DNA of 22,846 nt, taken from the IMG/VR virus record IMGVR_UViG_3300009168_000122, positions 1 to 22,846 of that record; one strand, written 5' to 3'. The position numbers and the translations under genes are program-made. This DNA is from a virus. The notes beneath the pieces are model-generated. The model made no database searches, was not told the origin of the DNA, and saw nothing but the letters and a program-made list of their open reading frames with translations. Position 1 is the stretch's first letter. Every line of letters starts with the position of its first letter. Positions 7,277-13,568 of this stretch are shown in pieces.

Positions 7277-7758
7277 TCCTCCCTATATGAATGCCGATTT
7301 ACAAGGCGCGAGATAACGCTTTGTGCAGCGTTGTACTGCCGCATCAACTGACGTTGGCTAACCCCTTGCTTGTGTTGCGCACGAATTGCCCGCACCTGCG
7401 TAGCGGTAAACAGCGCCAATCGATGCTGCTCGCCGCATGCGTACCTGCTGCGCCCCTTGTTGATACAGTCGTGGATGTTCTGCCGCAGCGTGCCGATGAA
7501 CAGATGCCGTGGGTTGCAGCACAGTTTGTTGTCACAGGTATGCAGCACGAAGGTACGCCCACGTTTGGTGGATCGTGGTGCTGTAGGAGACTTGACTAGA
7601 CCAGTAATCATCGCGGCAATGCGGTGCGCGAATGCTTTGCGGTTGCCCCAATGCGTCTGTCCGTATCCCTCTGGATGCACGTACCCCAGCCACGGCCAGC
7701 ACTCGTTGGCCCTACCTCGCTTCACTCGTGCCCAGAACTTCTCTGGTGTGTTTTTCAT
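7273..7758 (-). CDS. HNH endonuclease, CCNPxH type, with C-terminal helix-turn-helix
   Basis: A 161-aa phage-type HNH nuclease. Core residues are visible in order: C20 in ECWPW, H45 in AHR, then H73-T-C-D-N77 and CCNPRH at about 80-85. These build the beta-beta-alpha metal finger and its zinc site. After residue 118 comes FTATQVRAIRAQHKQGVSQ and a resolvase-like helix-turn-helix, the usual DNA-reading tail of free-standing homing enzymes. The ATG directly follows the TAA of the DUF3150-like gene. It sits inside the ATPase/DUF3150/VWA block, so it is probably a homing insertion that kept the coupling. The gene at 13113-13568 is its closest relative in the window. Confidence 0.92.
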   Translation of the reverse strand: MKNTPEKFWARVKRGRANECWPWLGYVHPEGYGQTHWGNRKAFAHRIAAMITGLVKSPTAPRSTKRGRTFVLHTCDNKLCCNPRHLFIGTLRQNIHDCINKGRSRYACGEQHRLALFTATQVRAIRAQHKQGVSQRQLMRQYNAAQSVISRLVNRHSYREE

Positions 7759-8613
7759 TTAGCTACCCATCTTGCGCAGCAACTCCATTGCGGCCTTGCC
7801 CACCGACGTCTTCTCTGCCTCGGCCATGCGGCGGAAGTCACCACCGTCGTACCCGGTGAGCGTGTGCTTGACCATCTCGATTGCCTTCTTCAACTCCTTA
7901 TCGTCGGTGATGCCCGCGATTTCAGGGAGAAGCTCTACGAGTTCATTGATTTGTTCAGGCATGGTGTCGTAGATCTTGCCCCCCTTGGTCAGCGTCGTGG
8001 CCATGCGCTCGACCGCTTTCTTGAGTCTCGCCTTGGCATCGCCCGCTGCGATCTTGAGCATCTCGTCCACGTGCTCGTTCACATCCGCAGCTACGGCTGC
8101 ACCCAGTGCGTTGAGGATGCTGTTGCCGTCGGGCATGGGCAGGAACTTGCGGTCGAAGGTGAAGTAGTTGCGGATCTCGTCGATCGGCGGGTAGTCGTCG
8201 GCCTTGAATGCGGTGCCGAGCAGCACCTGCGCATCCTTGATCGCTTGCGGGTAGCCCGCTTCCAACTCGTCGAGCGCCGCATCGGCCAGCGCCAGCGTCT
8301 CGCCGAACTTCTCGTCGTACTTCATGTAGAAGGCGGAAGGCATGGCACGCTGCCCCTTCAACCCGATGCCGAAGGTGTGCACCATGTGCACGTTGCCGTA
8401 GAACGCCGACAGCGTGGACTGCACCGCCTTGATGTGCTTGCCCGATGCAGCAGGGAACAACGTCTTGCGCACCCGCACCGCACCCGTGGTCGCACCCGCC
8501 TCATCGACCGCAGCCTCGGACATTTCCTTGTCGGTCTTGGTGCCCCAGCTAAAGCTGCAGCTGAGTACTACCAAAACGAGCTTGTCTTGCGGACGTACTG
8601 TAAGTTGGTTCAT
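7759..8613 (-). CDS. DUF3150-like protein, partner of the AAA+/VWA pair
   Basis: A 284-aa protein. I chose the ATG at 8613 because it overlaps the preceding TGA (ATGA) and has GGAG upstream; the open frame extends to 8679 but that part shadows a small membrane protein. The N-terminus MNQLTVRPQDKLVLVVLSCS, the acidic WGTKTDKEMSEAAVD segment and RKTLFP, followed by a long helical body (YPQAIKDAQVLLGTAF, DDYPPIDEIRNYF), match my memory of the DUF3150 family. That family often neighbours MoxR-like ATPases and VWA proteins in phages. The position between those two genes here supports the call. The molecular role is unknown; an adaptor between ATPase and VWA protein is a reasonable guess. Confidence 0.78.
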   Translation of the reverse strand: MNQLTVRPQDKLVLVVLSCSFSWGTKTDKEMSEAAVDEAGATTGAVRVRKTLFPAASGKHIKAVQSTLSAFYGNVHMVHTFGIGLKGQRAMPSAFYMKYDEKFGETLALADAALDELEAGYPQAIKDAQVLLGTAFKADDYPPIDEIRNYFTFDRKFLPMPDGNSILNALGAAVAADVNEHVDEMLKIAAGDAKARLKKAVERMATTLTKGGKIYDTMPEQINELVELLPEIAGITDDKELKKAIEMVKHTLTGYDGGDFRRMAEAEKTSVGKAAMELLRKMGS

Positions 8614-8693
8614 GCCATGCTCCGTAAAAGATAAACAAAAAGAAAGGTGGCCAACATCGCCACCCCGGTACAGCACCACACGATTTGTCTCAT
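8610..8693 (-). CDS. 27-aa single-pass membrane peptide
   Basis: A very short frame, MRQIVWCCTGVAMLATFLFV then YLLRSMA. Residues 4-23 are one continuous hydrophobic segment with Arg at both ends, so it should span the inner membrane. The ATG overlaps the stop of the 52-aa membrane gene (TGATG) and its TGA overlaps the DUF3150-like start (ATGA). This double coupling is the main argument that it is translated. Function unknown; it may simply pass ribosomes to the next gene or anchor the complex. Confidence 0.6.
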   Translation of the reverse strand: MRQIVWCCTGVAMLATFLFVYLLRSMA

Positions 8694-8851
8694 CAGCGTC
8701 GCCAGTTCACCAAGATGCAAAGGGCGACGAAGCCCCACCCCAGCCACGGGTTCAACGCGATCAATGCAACGACGAACGCAACGAGACAGATCGTCAACCA
8801 CACATACCCCAAGAGGGGCGCATGTCGTATCCATCGTCCACTCTTATACAT
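8693..8851 (-). CDS. 52-aa small membrane protein
   Basis: Begins MYKSGRWIRHAPLLGYVWLT and ends VNWRR. Two hydrophobic stretches at about 12-32 and 36-49, separated by NPWLGW, suggest a helical hairpin with a basic N-terminus and basic end. GGGAGA lies just before the ATG. It is the first gene after the ATPase and directly after a 20-bp palindrome, and it is coupled to the 27-aa membrane peptide. A holin is possible on size and topology, but the location in an early-type operon makes a membrane anchor for the ATPase system equally likely. Confidence 0.7.
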   Translation of the reverse strand: MYKSGRWIRHAPLLGYVWLTICLVAFVVALIALNPWLGWGFVALCILVNWRR

Positions 8852-8866
8852 GGTGTCTCCCTTCAC

Positions 8867-8886
8867 GAAGCTTAAAGTTAAGCTTC
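8867..8886. repeat. 20-bp palindrome, copy 1
   Basis: GAAGCTTAAAGTTAAGCTTC: 9-base arms around a central AG, each arm containing AAGCTT. It overlaps the last two bases of the ATPase stop codon and lies 15 bases upstream of the 52-aa membrane gene, in one of the few gaps inside the long operon. An identical copy is at 15326-15345 and the reverse complement is at 13014-13033 and 16251-16270. Confidence 0.95.
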
Positions 8887-10000
8887 AGTTACCACTGAAC
8901 ATCTGATTCAACTTCGGCGAACGGATCATCTTGTTCAGCCCCGGCCCGCTGATCCCCGGCATCTTCGTATCGTAGATGATGCGTGCTGCAACGGAGAGGT
9001 ACTCCATCGGACCCTTGTCGAGGAAGTCGAACACGTTCTCCAAGTTCTTCTTGTCGGCACGCGATGCGAGCGTGAGCGCCAGCGACCACAGCACCTCCTG
9101 CTTGTCGGGCTGCGGCACCTTCTTGCCTTCGAGGATCGCTTCCACATCCGGCATGGTGTGCGCGATCTTGCGGAACGCACAGAACTTGAGCGCCGTCGGC
9201 GAGCCGACGATACCCGCCACATCCCCGATGATGTCGCCATCCTTCAGCCCCGGCTCATGCGCGTCGATGTAGTTGCAGTACTTCGACAGGTATTCGAGGG
9301 ATCTTGCGCTGCTGAACTGCGGCTTCAACATCTGAACAGGATCGCTCGGGTCGAACGAGTTGAAGAACGTCGGCGCGTACTCCCGCTTGTCGCTCGGGTT
9401 GATCGTCTCGTTGCCGTGCATCTTGATGAAGGCGAGGACGGCAGGATTCCACCCGTTGTTGGCCCCGTACACGAACGACTCGTCGGGGGTGAGGATCACC
9501 GTCAGCAGCACCACGCGATTGCCCAGCTTGGTGATGATGCGGTTGGCCCCAGACCGATCGCTCACCCGGTTGCCGGTAAGGAAGTGGTATGTCTGGGGCG
9601 GGCACCTGTACGAGTGCAGCCCATCCTCGTACACGAACTGGCAGGTGAGGTTCTGCTGCGACTGGTTCTCATCGCTCGTCTCGTCGTGCACGAACAGCAA
9701 CCCCCCGACCAAGTCGGACGGGGGCAGCATGTCCGCACTCGGGTAGTAGTGGGTGAGACGGGTGGTGTGGTCGGGCACCGGCAAGCCCGCGATCTCGGGC
9801 ACGTCGTGGTGCGACTTCTTCAGCTGGAAGCGGTGCTTCAGCCCCATGCCCTTGGCGATCGGCACCTGCGCCGCCGTCTTGGCACCCCCGGGCGGGCCGA
9901 GCCAGTACACCGCCTTGATCCCCGCCTTGTACATGCGGATGGTGGTCGCCACCCCCGCGTTGAACGACATGACGCTGTGGTCCTGCACGATATCGGCCAT
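8885..10000 (-). CDS. MoxR/CobS-like AAA+ ATPase
   Basis: A 371-aa AAA+ protein. Walker A is GPPGGAKT at 35-42, Walker B LLFVHDE at 101-107 and a sensor-1-like TGNR around 142-145 after FL. The usual Gly before the Lys of the P-loop is Ala here (A40), and a His precedes the Walker B acids. Length and layout fit the MoxR/CobS group, whose members act as ring-shaped chaperones with VWA-domain partners. The gene heads a block with two tiny membrane proteins, a DUF3150-like protein and the HExxH/VWA protein, so these probably form one machine. The ATG has GGAAAG upstream. The stop overlaps a 20-bp palindrome. Confidence 0.88.
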   Translation of the reverse strand: MADIVQDHSVMSFNAGVATTIRMYKAGIKAVYWLGPPGGAKTAAQVPIAKGMGLKHRFQLKKSHHDVPEIAGLPVPDHTTRLTHYYPSADMLPPSDLVGGLLFVHDETSDENQSQQNLTCQFVYEDGLHSYRCPPQTYHFLTGNRVSDRSGANRIITKLGNRVVLLTVILTPDESFVYGANNGWNPAVLAFIKMHGNETINPSDKREYAPTFFNSFDPSDPVQMLKPQFSSARSLEYLSKYCNYIDAHEPGLKDGDIIGDVAGIVGSPTALKFCAFRKIAHTMPDVEAILEGKKVPQPDKQEVLWSLALTLASRADKKNLENVFDFLDKGPMEYLSVAARIIYDTKMPGISGPGLNKMIRSPKLNQMFSGN

Positions 10001-10018
10001 GCTCTTTCCTTTCGTTGG

Positions 10019-10336
10019 TTAGTAAGAGACTTCGACGTTGAACGACATGCCAGCGACGACTTCCTTGATGATGTCCTCGAAGTCGTACTTCTCGATGCGC
10101 TCGTCGACCGCTTCCTTGAACTTGTCGTTGTCGAACATGATCAGCGCGTCTTCCTCGTTGATGATGGCGTTGACCGCTTCCTTGAACGCGTCGCTGGTGA
10201 AGTCGAACTCGTTGGCTTCCTGATCCATCGACTCGACCGTGGCCTTGACCGCTACCTTGAACTCGTCGCTCGCCACCAGTGCGGTGACGAATGCCTTGAC
10301 GAATGCGTTGAACAGATCGTTGGTTTGGTTTTCCAT
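10019..10336 (-). CDS. Acidic 105-aa protein with degenerate FKxAV repeats
   Basis: Begins MENQTNDLFNAFVKAFVTAL. A short motif, (N/S)-D-x-F-x-x-x-V, recurs at residues 6, 23, 48 and 70 (NDLFNAFV, SDEFKVAV, SDAFKEAV, NDKFKEAV), and the protein is strongly acidic and helical. The start directly follows the TAA of the upstream gene with GGAAG before it. It immediately precedes the AAA+ ATPase gene, so it might be a substrate or adaptor of that ATPase; this is inference from position only. No known family is recognised. Confidence 0.8.
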   Translation of the reverse strand: MENQTNDLFNAFVKAFVTALVASDEFKVAVKATVESMDQEANEFDFTSDAFKEAVNAIINEEDALIMFDNDKFKEAVDERIEKYDFEDIIKEVVAGMSFNVEVSY

Positions 10337-11101
10337 TTATCTTCCTTTGGGGTTGTACTCATAGGGAACTACGTCGAACAACTGCTGGTGATGCACTGCT
10401 TCCTCGTACACCTTGTCGAGGTACTTCATGAAGACCTTGTGTGCGCTAGACCACGGCTCCCAGTAGCCCGCTGCGCACTCGATAGCAGCGTGGGTCAGGC
10501 GATACTCATCCCCTTCCTTGAGCAGGTCGGTGAGCGTGGGCATACTCCCACTGACCCACGCCCCCCTGATCCGCTCCTCCCCCTTGGCTGACATCATGTT
10601 GAGATGCGGCAGGTAGCGTTCCTTGTACGCACGCAGCAGCTGCGTGCGCAGCGCTTTCGCTTTCTCATTGGGGATGTTCTTGGTGAGCAGGGGTGGCGTG
10701 CCGATGTGCGCGTTGTCCTTGTTCACCAGCATCCCGTCGTAGTACTCGGTGTGCCGCCCGTCCGGGCTCATGTACATGATGATCGGCGCGGTCCACTTGT
10801 TGAGCTTGACCCTGCGGAAATTCACCGGCACTGCCTGCCACACCCAGTTGTAGGTGGTCGGCGTGTGCCATCCCCTGACATGGATGCGCTTGTGCCCGTT
10901 GGAGTAGAGCGTGACGATCTCGGTGTTGTGCAGCTTGAGCACGATGGTGCCCTTCTCCTGCCCCCGGTACACCTCGGCGTTGTTGCCGACCAAGAGCTTG
11001 TCGGTGTAGCCCCGGTTCCCTTTCTTTTTCCTGACCAGTTCAGCGTCGAGCCGCGCGTAGCGCAGCGGGATCTTGCTCTGTGCGTACGAGCCCCATGTCA
11101 T
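10337..11101 (-). CDS. Conserved-type phage protein, 254 aa, unknown role
   Basis: I chose the ATG at 11101, which overlaps the upstream TAA (TAATG) and gives MTWGSYAQSKIPLRYARLDA; the longer open frame to 11290 shadows its neighbour. A central segment reads LLVGNNAEVYRGQEKGTIVL, LHNTEIVTLYSNG and GWHTPTTYNW. This 'NNT...LH.T.vvt...nG...... GW.T.TT' pattern is familiar from many phage proteins of unknown function. The C-terminal half is helical with aromatic residues (AAGYWEPWSSAHKVF). No catalytic motif is evident. It lies in the first third of the coupled operon. Confidence 0.82.
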   Translation of the reverse strand: MTWGSYAQSKIPLRYARLDAELVRKKKGNRGYTDKLLVGNNAEVYRGQEKGTIVLKLHNTEIVTLYSNGHKRIHVRGWHTPTTYNWVWQAVPVNFRRVKLNKWTAPIIMYMSPDGRHTEYYDGMLVNKDNAHIGTPPLLTKNIPNEKAKALRTQLLRAYKERYLPHLNMMSAKGEERIRGAWVSGSMPTLTDLLKEGDEYRLTHAAIECAAGYWEPWSSAHKVFMKYLDKVYEEAVHHQQLFDVVPYEYNPKGR

Positions 11102-11379
11102 TACTGTGTCTCCTCTCTGCGAAGGTCTTCCATGAATTGGTTGGAGATCTTCAGCACCTCCAACCTCCCGTGCTGCTGCGTTGCCATGATCGCCAGCACG
11201 GTGGCGAGCGTGGGCTTGGGGTACTGCGGCACTACCTGCATGTGGCGCAGGGTAGTGGGCAGGAACGGGGTGCGCAGCTTCCTCTCCCACACCTTGAGCG
11301 CTTCGATCTGGTTGTGGATCACGATGGCGAGCGCCGTCGCCGTCGCTTCGTCAAGCTCCGGTCCATTGTTGCCAGTCAT
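11101..11379 (-). CDS. Unknown 92-aa helical protein
   Basis: Begins MTGNNGPELDEATATALAIV and ends DLRREETQ. Mostly helical, with a KVWERKLRTPFLP turn in the middle and a TQQHGRLEVLKISNQFMEDL helix at the end. The ATG sits in a 17-bp inverted repeat together with the previous gene's TAA, with AGGAG just before the repeat. The TAA overlaps the next ATG. No family is recognised. Confidence 0.78.
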   Translation of the reverse strand: MTGNNGPELDEATATALAIVIHNQIEALKVWERKLRTPFLPTTLRHMQVVPQYPKPTLATVLAIMATQQHGRLEVLKISNQFMEDLRREETQ

Positions 11380-11390
11380 AGGTTATGACT
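11374..11390. repeat. 17-bp inverted repeat over a stop/start junction (copy 2)
   Basis: AGTCATA, three bases, TATGACT: the same arms as at 6359-6375 with one different spacer base. It again contains the TAA of the upstream gene (ending ES) and the ATG of the next (starting MT), with GGAG immediately 5'. The matching placement at two unrelated junctions argues for function or for copying of the junction. Confidence 0.75.
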
Positions 11391-11784
11391 CCTGTTGTTG
11401 AAGTACCTTGTCGAACTCGTCGGCCCACTTGCACTTCTCTTCATCGGACATGGCCTCCCACTCGTTGTCGCCGATGACCCAGCGCTCCTGCACCCGCTTG
11501 GCGTACTCCCGTGCGGGCATGGGCAGGATGCGATCGTCGTACGCCCATACCCACCCAAACGCAATCGCTTCCTCCGGCGTGGGCATGTCCTTGGTCAGTT
11601 CCTGATAGCGTTTCGCCATGCTCACGGGGTTGTTGCTCGGGCGGGTGACTTCCGCGCTCTTGCCCGCACCGGGCTGGCTGATGAATCTATCGAGGTACGC
11701 CATCAACAGCACGCACACCTCGTCCTTGGTCGGGGCGCGCTCGTCATTGAGCAGCGCCAATACCCATGGTTCGATCTTTCTCAT
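11383..11784 (-). CDS. Unknown 133-aa protein
   Basis: Begins MRKIEPWVLALLNDERAPTK at an ATG that overlaps the upstream TGA (ATGA); the frame stays open to 12291 only by shadowing two neighbours. It is mostly helical: LLMAYLDRF, AEVTRPSNNPVSMAKRYQEL, then TPEEAIAFGWVWAYDDRILP, and an acidic end (MSDEEKCKWADEFDKVLQQQ). The AFGWVWAYDD region around residues 73-83 is aromatic and may be the core. No known family. Confidence 0.78.
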   Translation of the reverse strand: MRKIEPWVLALLNDERAPTKDEVCVLLMAYLDRFISQPGAGKSAEVTRPSNNPVSMAKRYQELTKDMPTPEEAIAFGWVWAYDDRILPMPAREYAKRVQERWVIGDNEWEAMSDEEKCKWADEFDKVLQQQES

Positions 11785-12035
11785 TGTCCGTAGCTCCGTT
11801 CGTATCCGATGTAGTTGTACAGCGCAGCGACTGCATCCGTCGCGTTGTTGAACTCCTCCTCGTGCACCTCCTCTTCGGTGTCGGTGACCGGGTCGTATTT
11901 GAGGTACAGCGGGTAGGTCGTGCGCACCACGTACATGCAGTCGGGCCGCACGTACACGATGCCGCTGTTGTCCTCGGCACATCCTCTGGCCACGATGAGG
12001 TTGCCCTCGTTGGTGCATCCGAAATACTTTGCCAT
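11781..12035 (-). CDS. Unknown 84-aa acidic protein
   Basis: Begins MAKYFGCTNEGNLIVARGCA. Its ATG overlaps the upstream TAA (TAATG), while the open frame to 12203 is a shadow. The first half alternates hydrophobic and polar residues (NSGIVYVRPDCMYVVRTTYP), suggesting beta strands. The second half holds an acidic run (DTEEEVHEEEF) and a helix (NATDAVAALYNYIGY). No domain is recognised. Confidence 0.75.
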   Translation of the reverse strand: MAKYFGCTNEGNLIVARGCAEDNSGIVYVRPDCMYVVRTTYPLYLKYDPVTDTEEEVHEEEFNNATDAVAALYNYIGYERSYGQ

Positions 12036-12304
12036 TACTTGTCTCCCTCGTAGATGCCCATGTTGAAGCGACGGGCGATGACATTCTTCTGGTAGTAGTG
12101 CATGCTCTCCCACACCTCGAACGTGACGCCCGCCGCGATCCGCGCCCGCTCGCTGAACGCATGCATGAGCGTGAAGAACGCGAGATCGGACAGGCACGCC
12201 CATTCGCTGCGCGCCATGCGGTAGTGCAGCCGGGCCTGCGTCTCGAACATGGCCCCCTCGGTGTTGCTGCCTTGCGTGGTCTGTGCTGCATTGGTGTTGA
12301 TCAC
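12035..12304 (-). CDS. First gene of the long minus-strand operon, 89 aa, unknown
   Basis: Starts at GTG 12304 (MINTNAAQTTQGSNTEGAMF), with AAAGGGA about seven bases upstream; the nearby ATG is in another frame and runs into a stop at once. The protein is helical after residue 18: ARLHYRMARSEWACLSDLAF and FTLMHAFSERARIAAGVTFE. The family is not recognised. It is the promoter-proximal gene of the coupled chain, about 33 bases downstream of palindrome copy 2 and some 750 bases from the consensus promoter at 13068-13096. Confidence 0.75.
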   Translation of the reverse strand: MINTNAAQTTQGSNTEGAMFETQARLHYRMARSEWACLSDLAFFTLMHAFSERARIAAGVTFEVWESMHYYQKNVIARRFNMGIYEGDK

Positions 12305-12336
12305 TGCATTCCCTTTCGCTTAGACGTGAGTACTCC

Positions 12337-12356
12337 GAAGCTTAGAATTAAGCTTC
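12337..12356. repeat. 20-bp palindrome, copy 2 (variant)
   Basis: GAAGCTTAGAATTAAGCTTC differs from copy 1 at two central positions but keeps the GAAGCTTA and TTAAGCTTC outer parts. It lies 33 bases upstream of the first gene of the long operon. Confidence 0.88.
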
Positions 12357-12374
12357 ATCGAATGCCCACGATAA

Positions 12375-12404
12375 AGCGCCCTCCCGTGTTAGCAGGAGGG
12401 CGTT
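12375..12404 (-). terminator. Hairpin in the operon leader: possible attenuator or weak terminator
   Basis: CGCCCTCC pairs with GGAGGGCG around a ten-base loop, extended by an A-T pair and a G-T wobble on the outside. On the minus strand the stem is followed by CTTTAT, a weak T-tract. It lies about 70 bases before the first operon gene and downstream of the promoter at 13068-13096, so it could attenuate transcription. On the plus strand only GTTGGGTT follows, a poor terminator. Confidence 0.5.
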
Positions 12405-13013
12405 GGGTTGGACATGCACGCTGCACCCGCAGGTGTCACGCGTGTGGTCCCAATATAATTTTCGATTTGATTACTGGTTGTGGTCTTTCGCACTCGTCCT
12501 GTTGGCGTACGCTCATGAACGCTGCGGGCTGCACATCGGCACAAGCATTGCGCTCGTACCATCCCTCGATGAGGGCAGACTACCGGATCGTTGCAGCCAT
12601 GATGCTCGTGCACGCCCCTGCTTTCGGATGCGTTGCGTGCCTTGTCCATGACGCCGGACTACTGGCCCACGTGCGGTACGTGGGGGACGGGCTGTCGTGT
12701 GGGGGTCGTGTCTGTACGTGGGCACTGGTCGGACGCACGCACATGAGTGCTGGTCGGACGCGGGCCTACGCAGGGAGCATCACGTGTGCACCCCACCTCT
12801 CGCCTATCGCACGGGGAATTATTTGTCATGCCGATCCCGCCCTTGGCATGGGTTGTATGCGCTTACGCCGCACACTCGGTGAGCATGGGTTGGTCCCATG
12901 AACGCAGGGGAGTTACCTGATGCACTGCTAGTCTCGTGAAGGCCCGATCGATTCGGCTTCAACGCATCGGCACTGCCCATCCCTGCCTGCCCACCGCTGT
13001 CACCGCTACAGGT

Positions 13014-13033
13014 GAAGCTTAACTTTAAGCTTC
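13014..13033. repeat. 20-bp palindrome, copy 3
   Basis: GAAGCTTAACTTTAAGCTTC, the exact reverse complement of copies 1 and 4. It lies roughly 28-47 bases downstream of the start point expected from the promoter at 13068-13096, where a bound protein could block or regulate elongation. Confidence 0.95.
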
Positions 13034-13067
13034 GCAATTTCCTGCCCTGTTCCACCGTGACCCCTAC

Positions 13068-13096
13068 ATTATACCACATGTAGGTGTACTTGTCAA
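13068..13096 (-). promoter_or_regulatory. Consensus sigma70-type promoter for the long minus operon
   Basis: On the minus strand TTGACA (13096-13091) and TATAAT (13073-13068) are both perfect and separated by 17 bases. Transcription should start near 13061 and run left through the leader into the operon at 12304. Such an ideal promoter suggests use by the unmodified host RNA polymerase, as in early phage genes. Confidence 0.85.
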
Positions 13097-13112
13097 CTAA
13101 TTAAGAGATAAA

Positions 13113-13568
13113 TCAAGGGGTTACTTTCAGATGGCGATTCACAGTACGAGTGCTGCACTTGAACAACTCAGCGATGCGATCATGCGTCCAGCCTTGCGCG
13201 TGCAACGCATGTACTGCCTTCACTTCGATCGGTGTGAGTGGACTACCGTCACCTCGGGATACGAAGCGACCGCGCTCCATCTTCTGCTGGTTGTTCTCCC
13301 CATAGGTACCAATCTGCATGTGTGCAGGGTTGCAGCACGCAGGGTTGTCGCATGTGTGCATCACGTACCCGTGCCCCATCTTGTCAGTGGGTGTCTCGAC
13401 TGCAGGTATCAGCCCCGATAAGAACGCAGCCATGCGGTGTGCGCGCACTGGTGCGTGCTTCCCGTTGCGCTTGTACATGAACACGCCATAGCCACCTACC
13501 GTGCCTGCTATCCACGGCCAGCACGCATCGGGCTCGCCTCGTTGCACCTTGCTCCAGAATCTATCCAA
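13113..13568 (-). CDS. HNH endonuclease, CCNPxH type, with C-terminal helix-turn-helix
   Basis: A 151-aa relative of the enzyme at 7273-7758. With the chosen start, CWPW is at 16-19, AHR at 43-45, HTCDN at 71-75 and CCNPAH at 78-83. The C-terminal part LTPIEVKAVHALHAQGWTHD and RIAELFKCSTRTVNRHL is a typical helix-turn-helix. No ATG or GTG starts this frame: candidates are TTG 13568, with AAGGA about seven bases upstream and the DRFWSKV beginning that matches the EKFWARV of its relative, or TTG 13601. I prefer 13568, which overlaps the previous TAG by eight bases. It ends just upstream of the operon promoter. Probably a free-standing homing enzyme. Confidence 0.88.
   Translation of the reverse strand: MDRFWSKVQRGEPDACWPWIAGTVGGYGVFMYKRNGKHAPVRAHRMAAFLSGLIPAVETPTDKMGHGYVMHTCDNPACCNPAHMQIGTYGENNQQKMERGRFVSRGDGSPLTPIEVKAVHALHAQGWTHDRIAELFKCSTRTVNRHLKVTP

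Larger units (their letters stand above)
12305..13112. other. 808-base non-coding stretch: promoter, leader, palindromes, hairpins
   Basis: No convincing gene on either strand. It holds a consensus promoter reading left (13068-13096), a 20-bp palindrome at each side (13014-13033 and 12337-12356), a hairpin near the operon start (12375-12404), a smaller hairpin CATGGG/CCCATG at 12884-12900, and two imperfect direct repeats around CTGGTCGGACGC at about 12724-12757. If transcribed from the promoter it is a leader of about 750 nt for the operon beginning at 12304. Confidence 0.7.

Noticed and set aside
9158-10591. Long open frame on the plus strand (477 codons)
   Set aside because: It lies opposite the ATPase and acidic-protein genes, is rich in His, Arg, Val and Leu in a shadow-like pattern, and has no motif; the minus-strand genes explain this DNA.
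12389-12649. 86-codon minus-strand frame starting MDKARNASESRG
   Set aside because: No ribosome site, Cys/Arg-rich composition, and it ends inside the hairpin before the operon.
12659-12829. 56-codon minus-strand frame starting MTNNSPCDRREVG
   Set aside because: Within the leader, but no real ribosome site, Pro/Thr/Arg-rich low-quality sequence and no overlap with neighbours; I treat the leader as non-coding.
12819-13079. 86-codon minus-strand frame across palindrome copy 3
   Set aside because: Its start codon lies upstream of the predicted transcription start and overlaps the -10 region.
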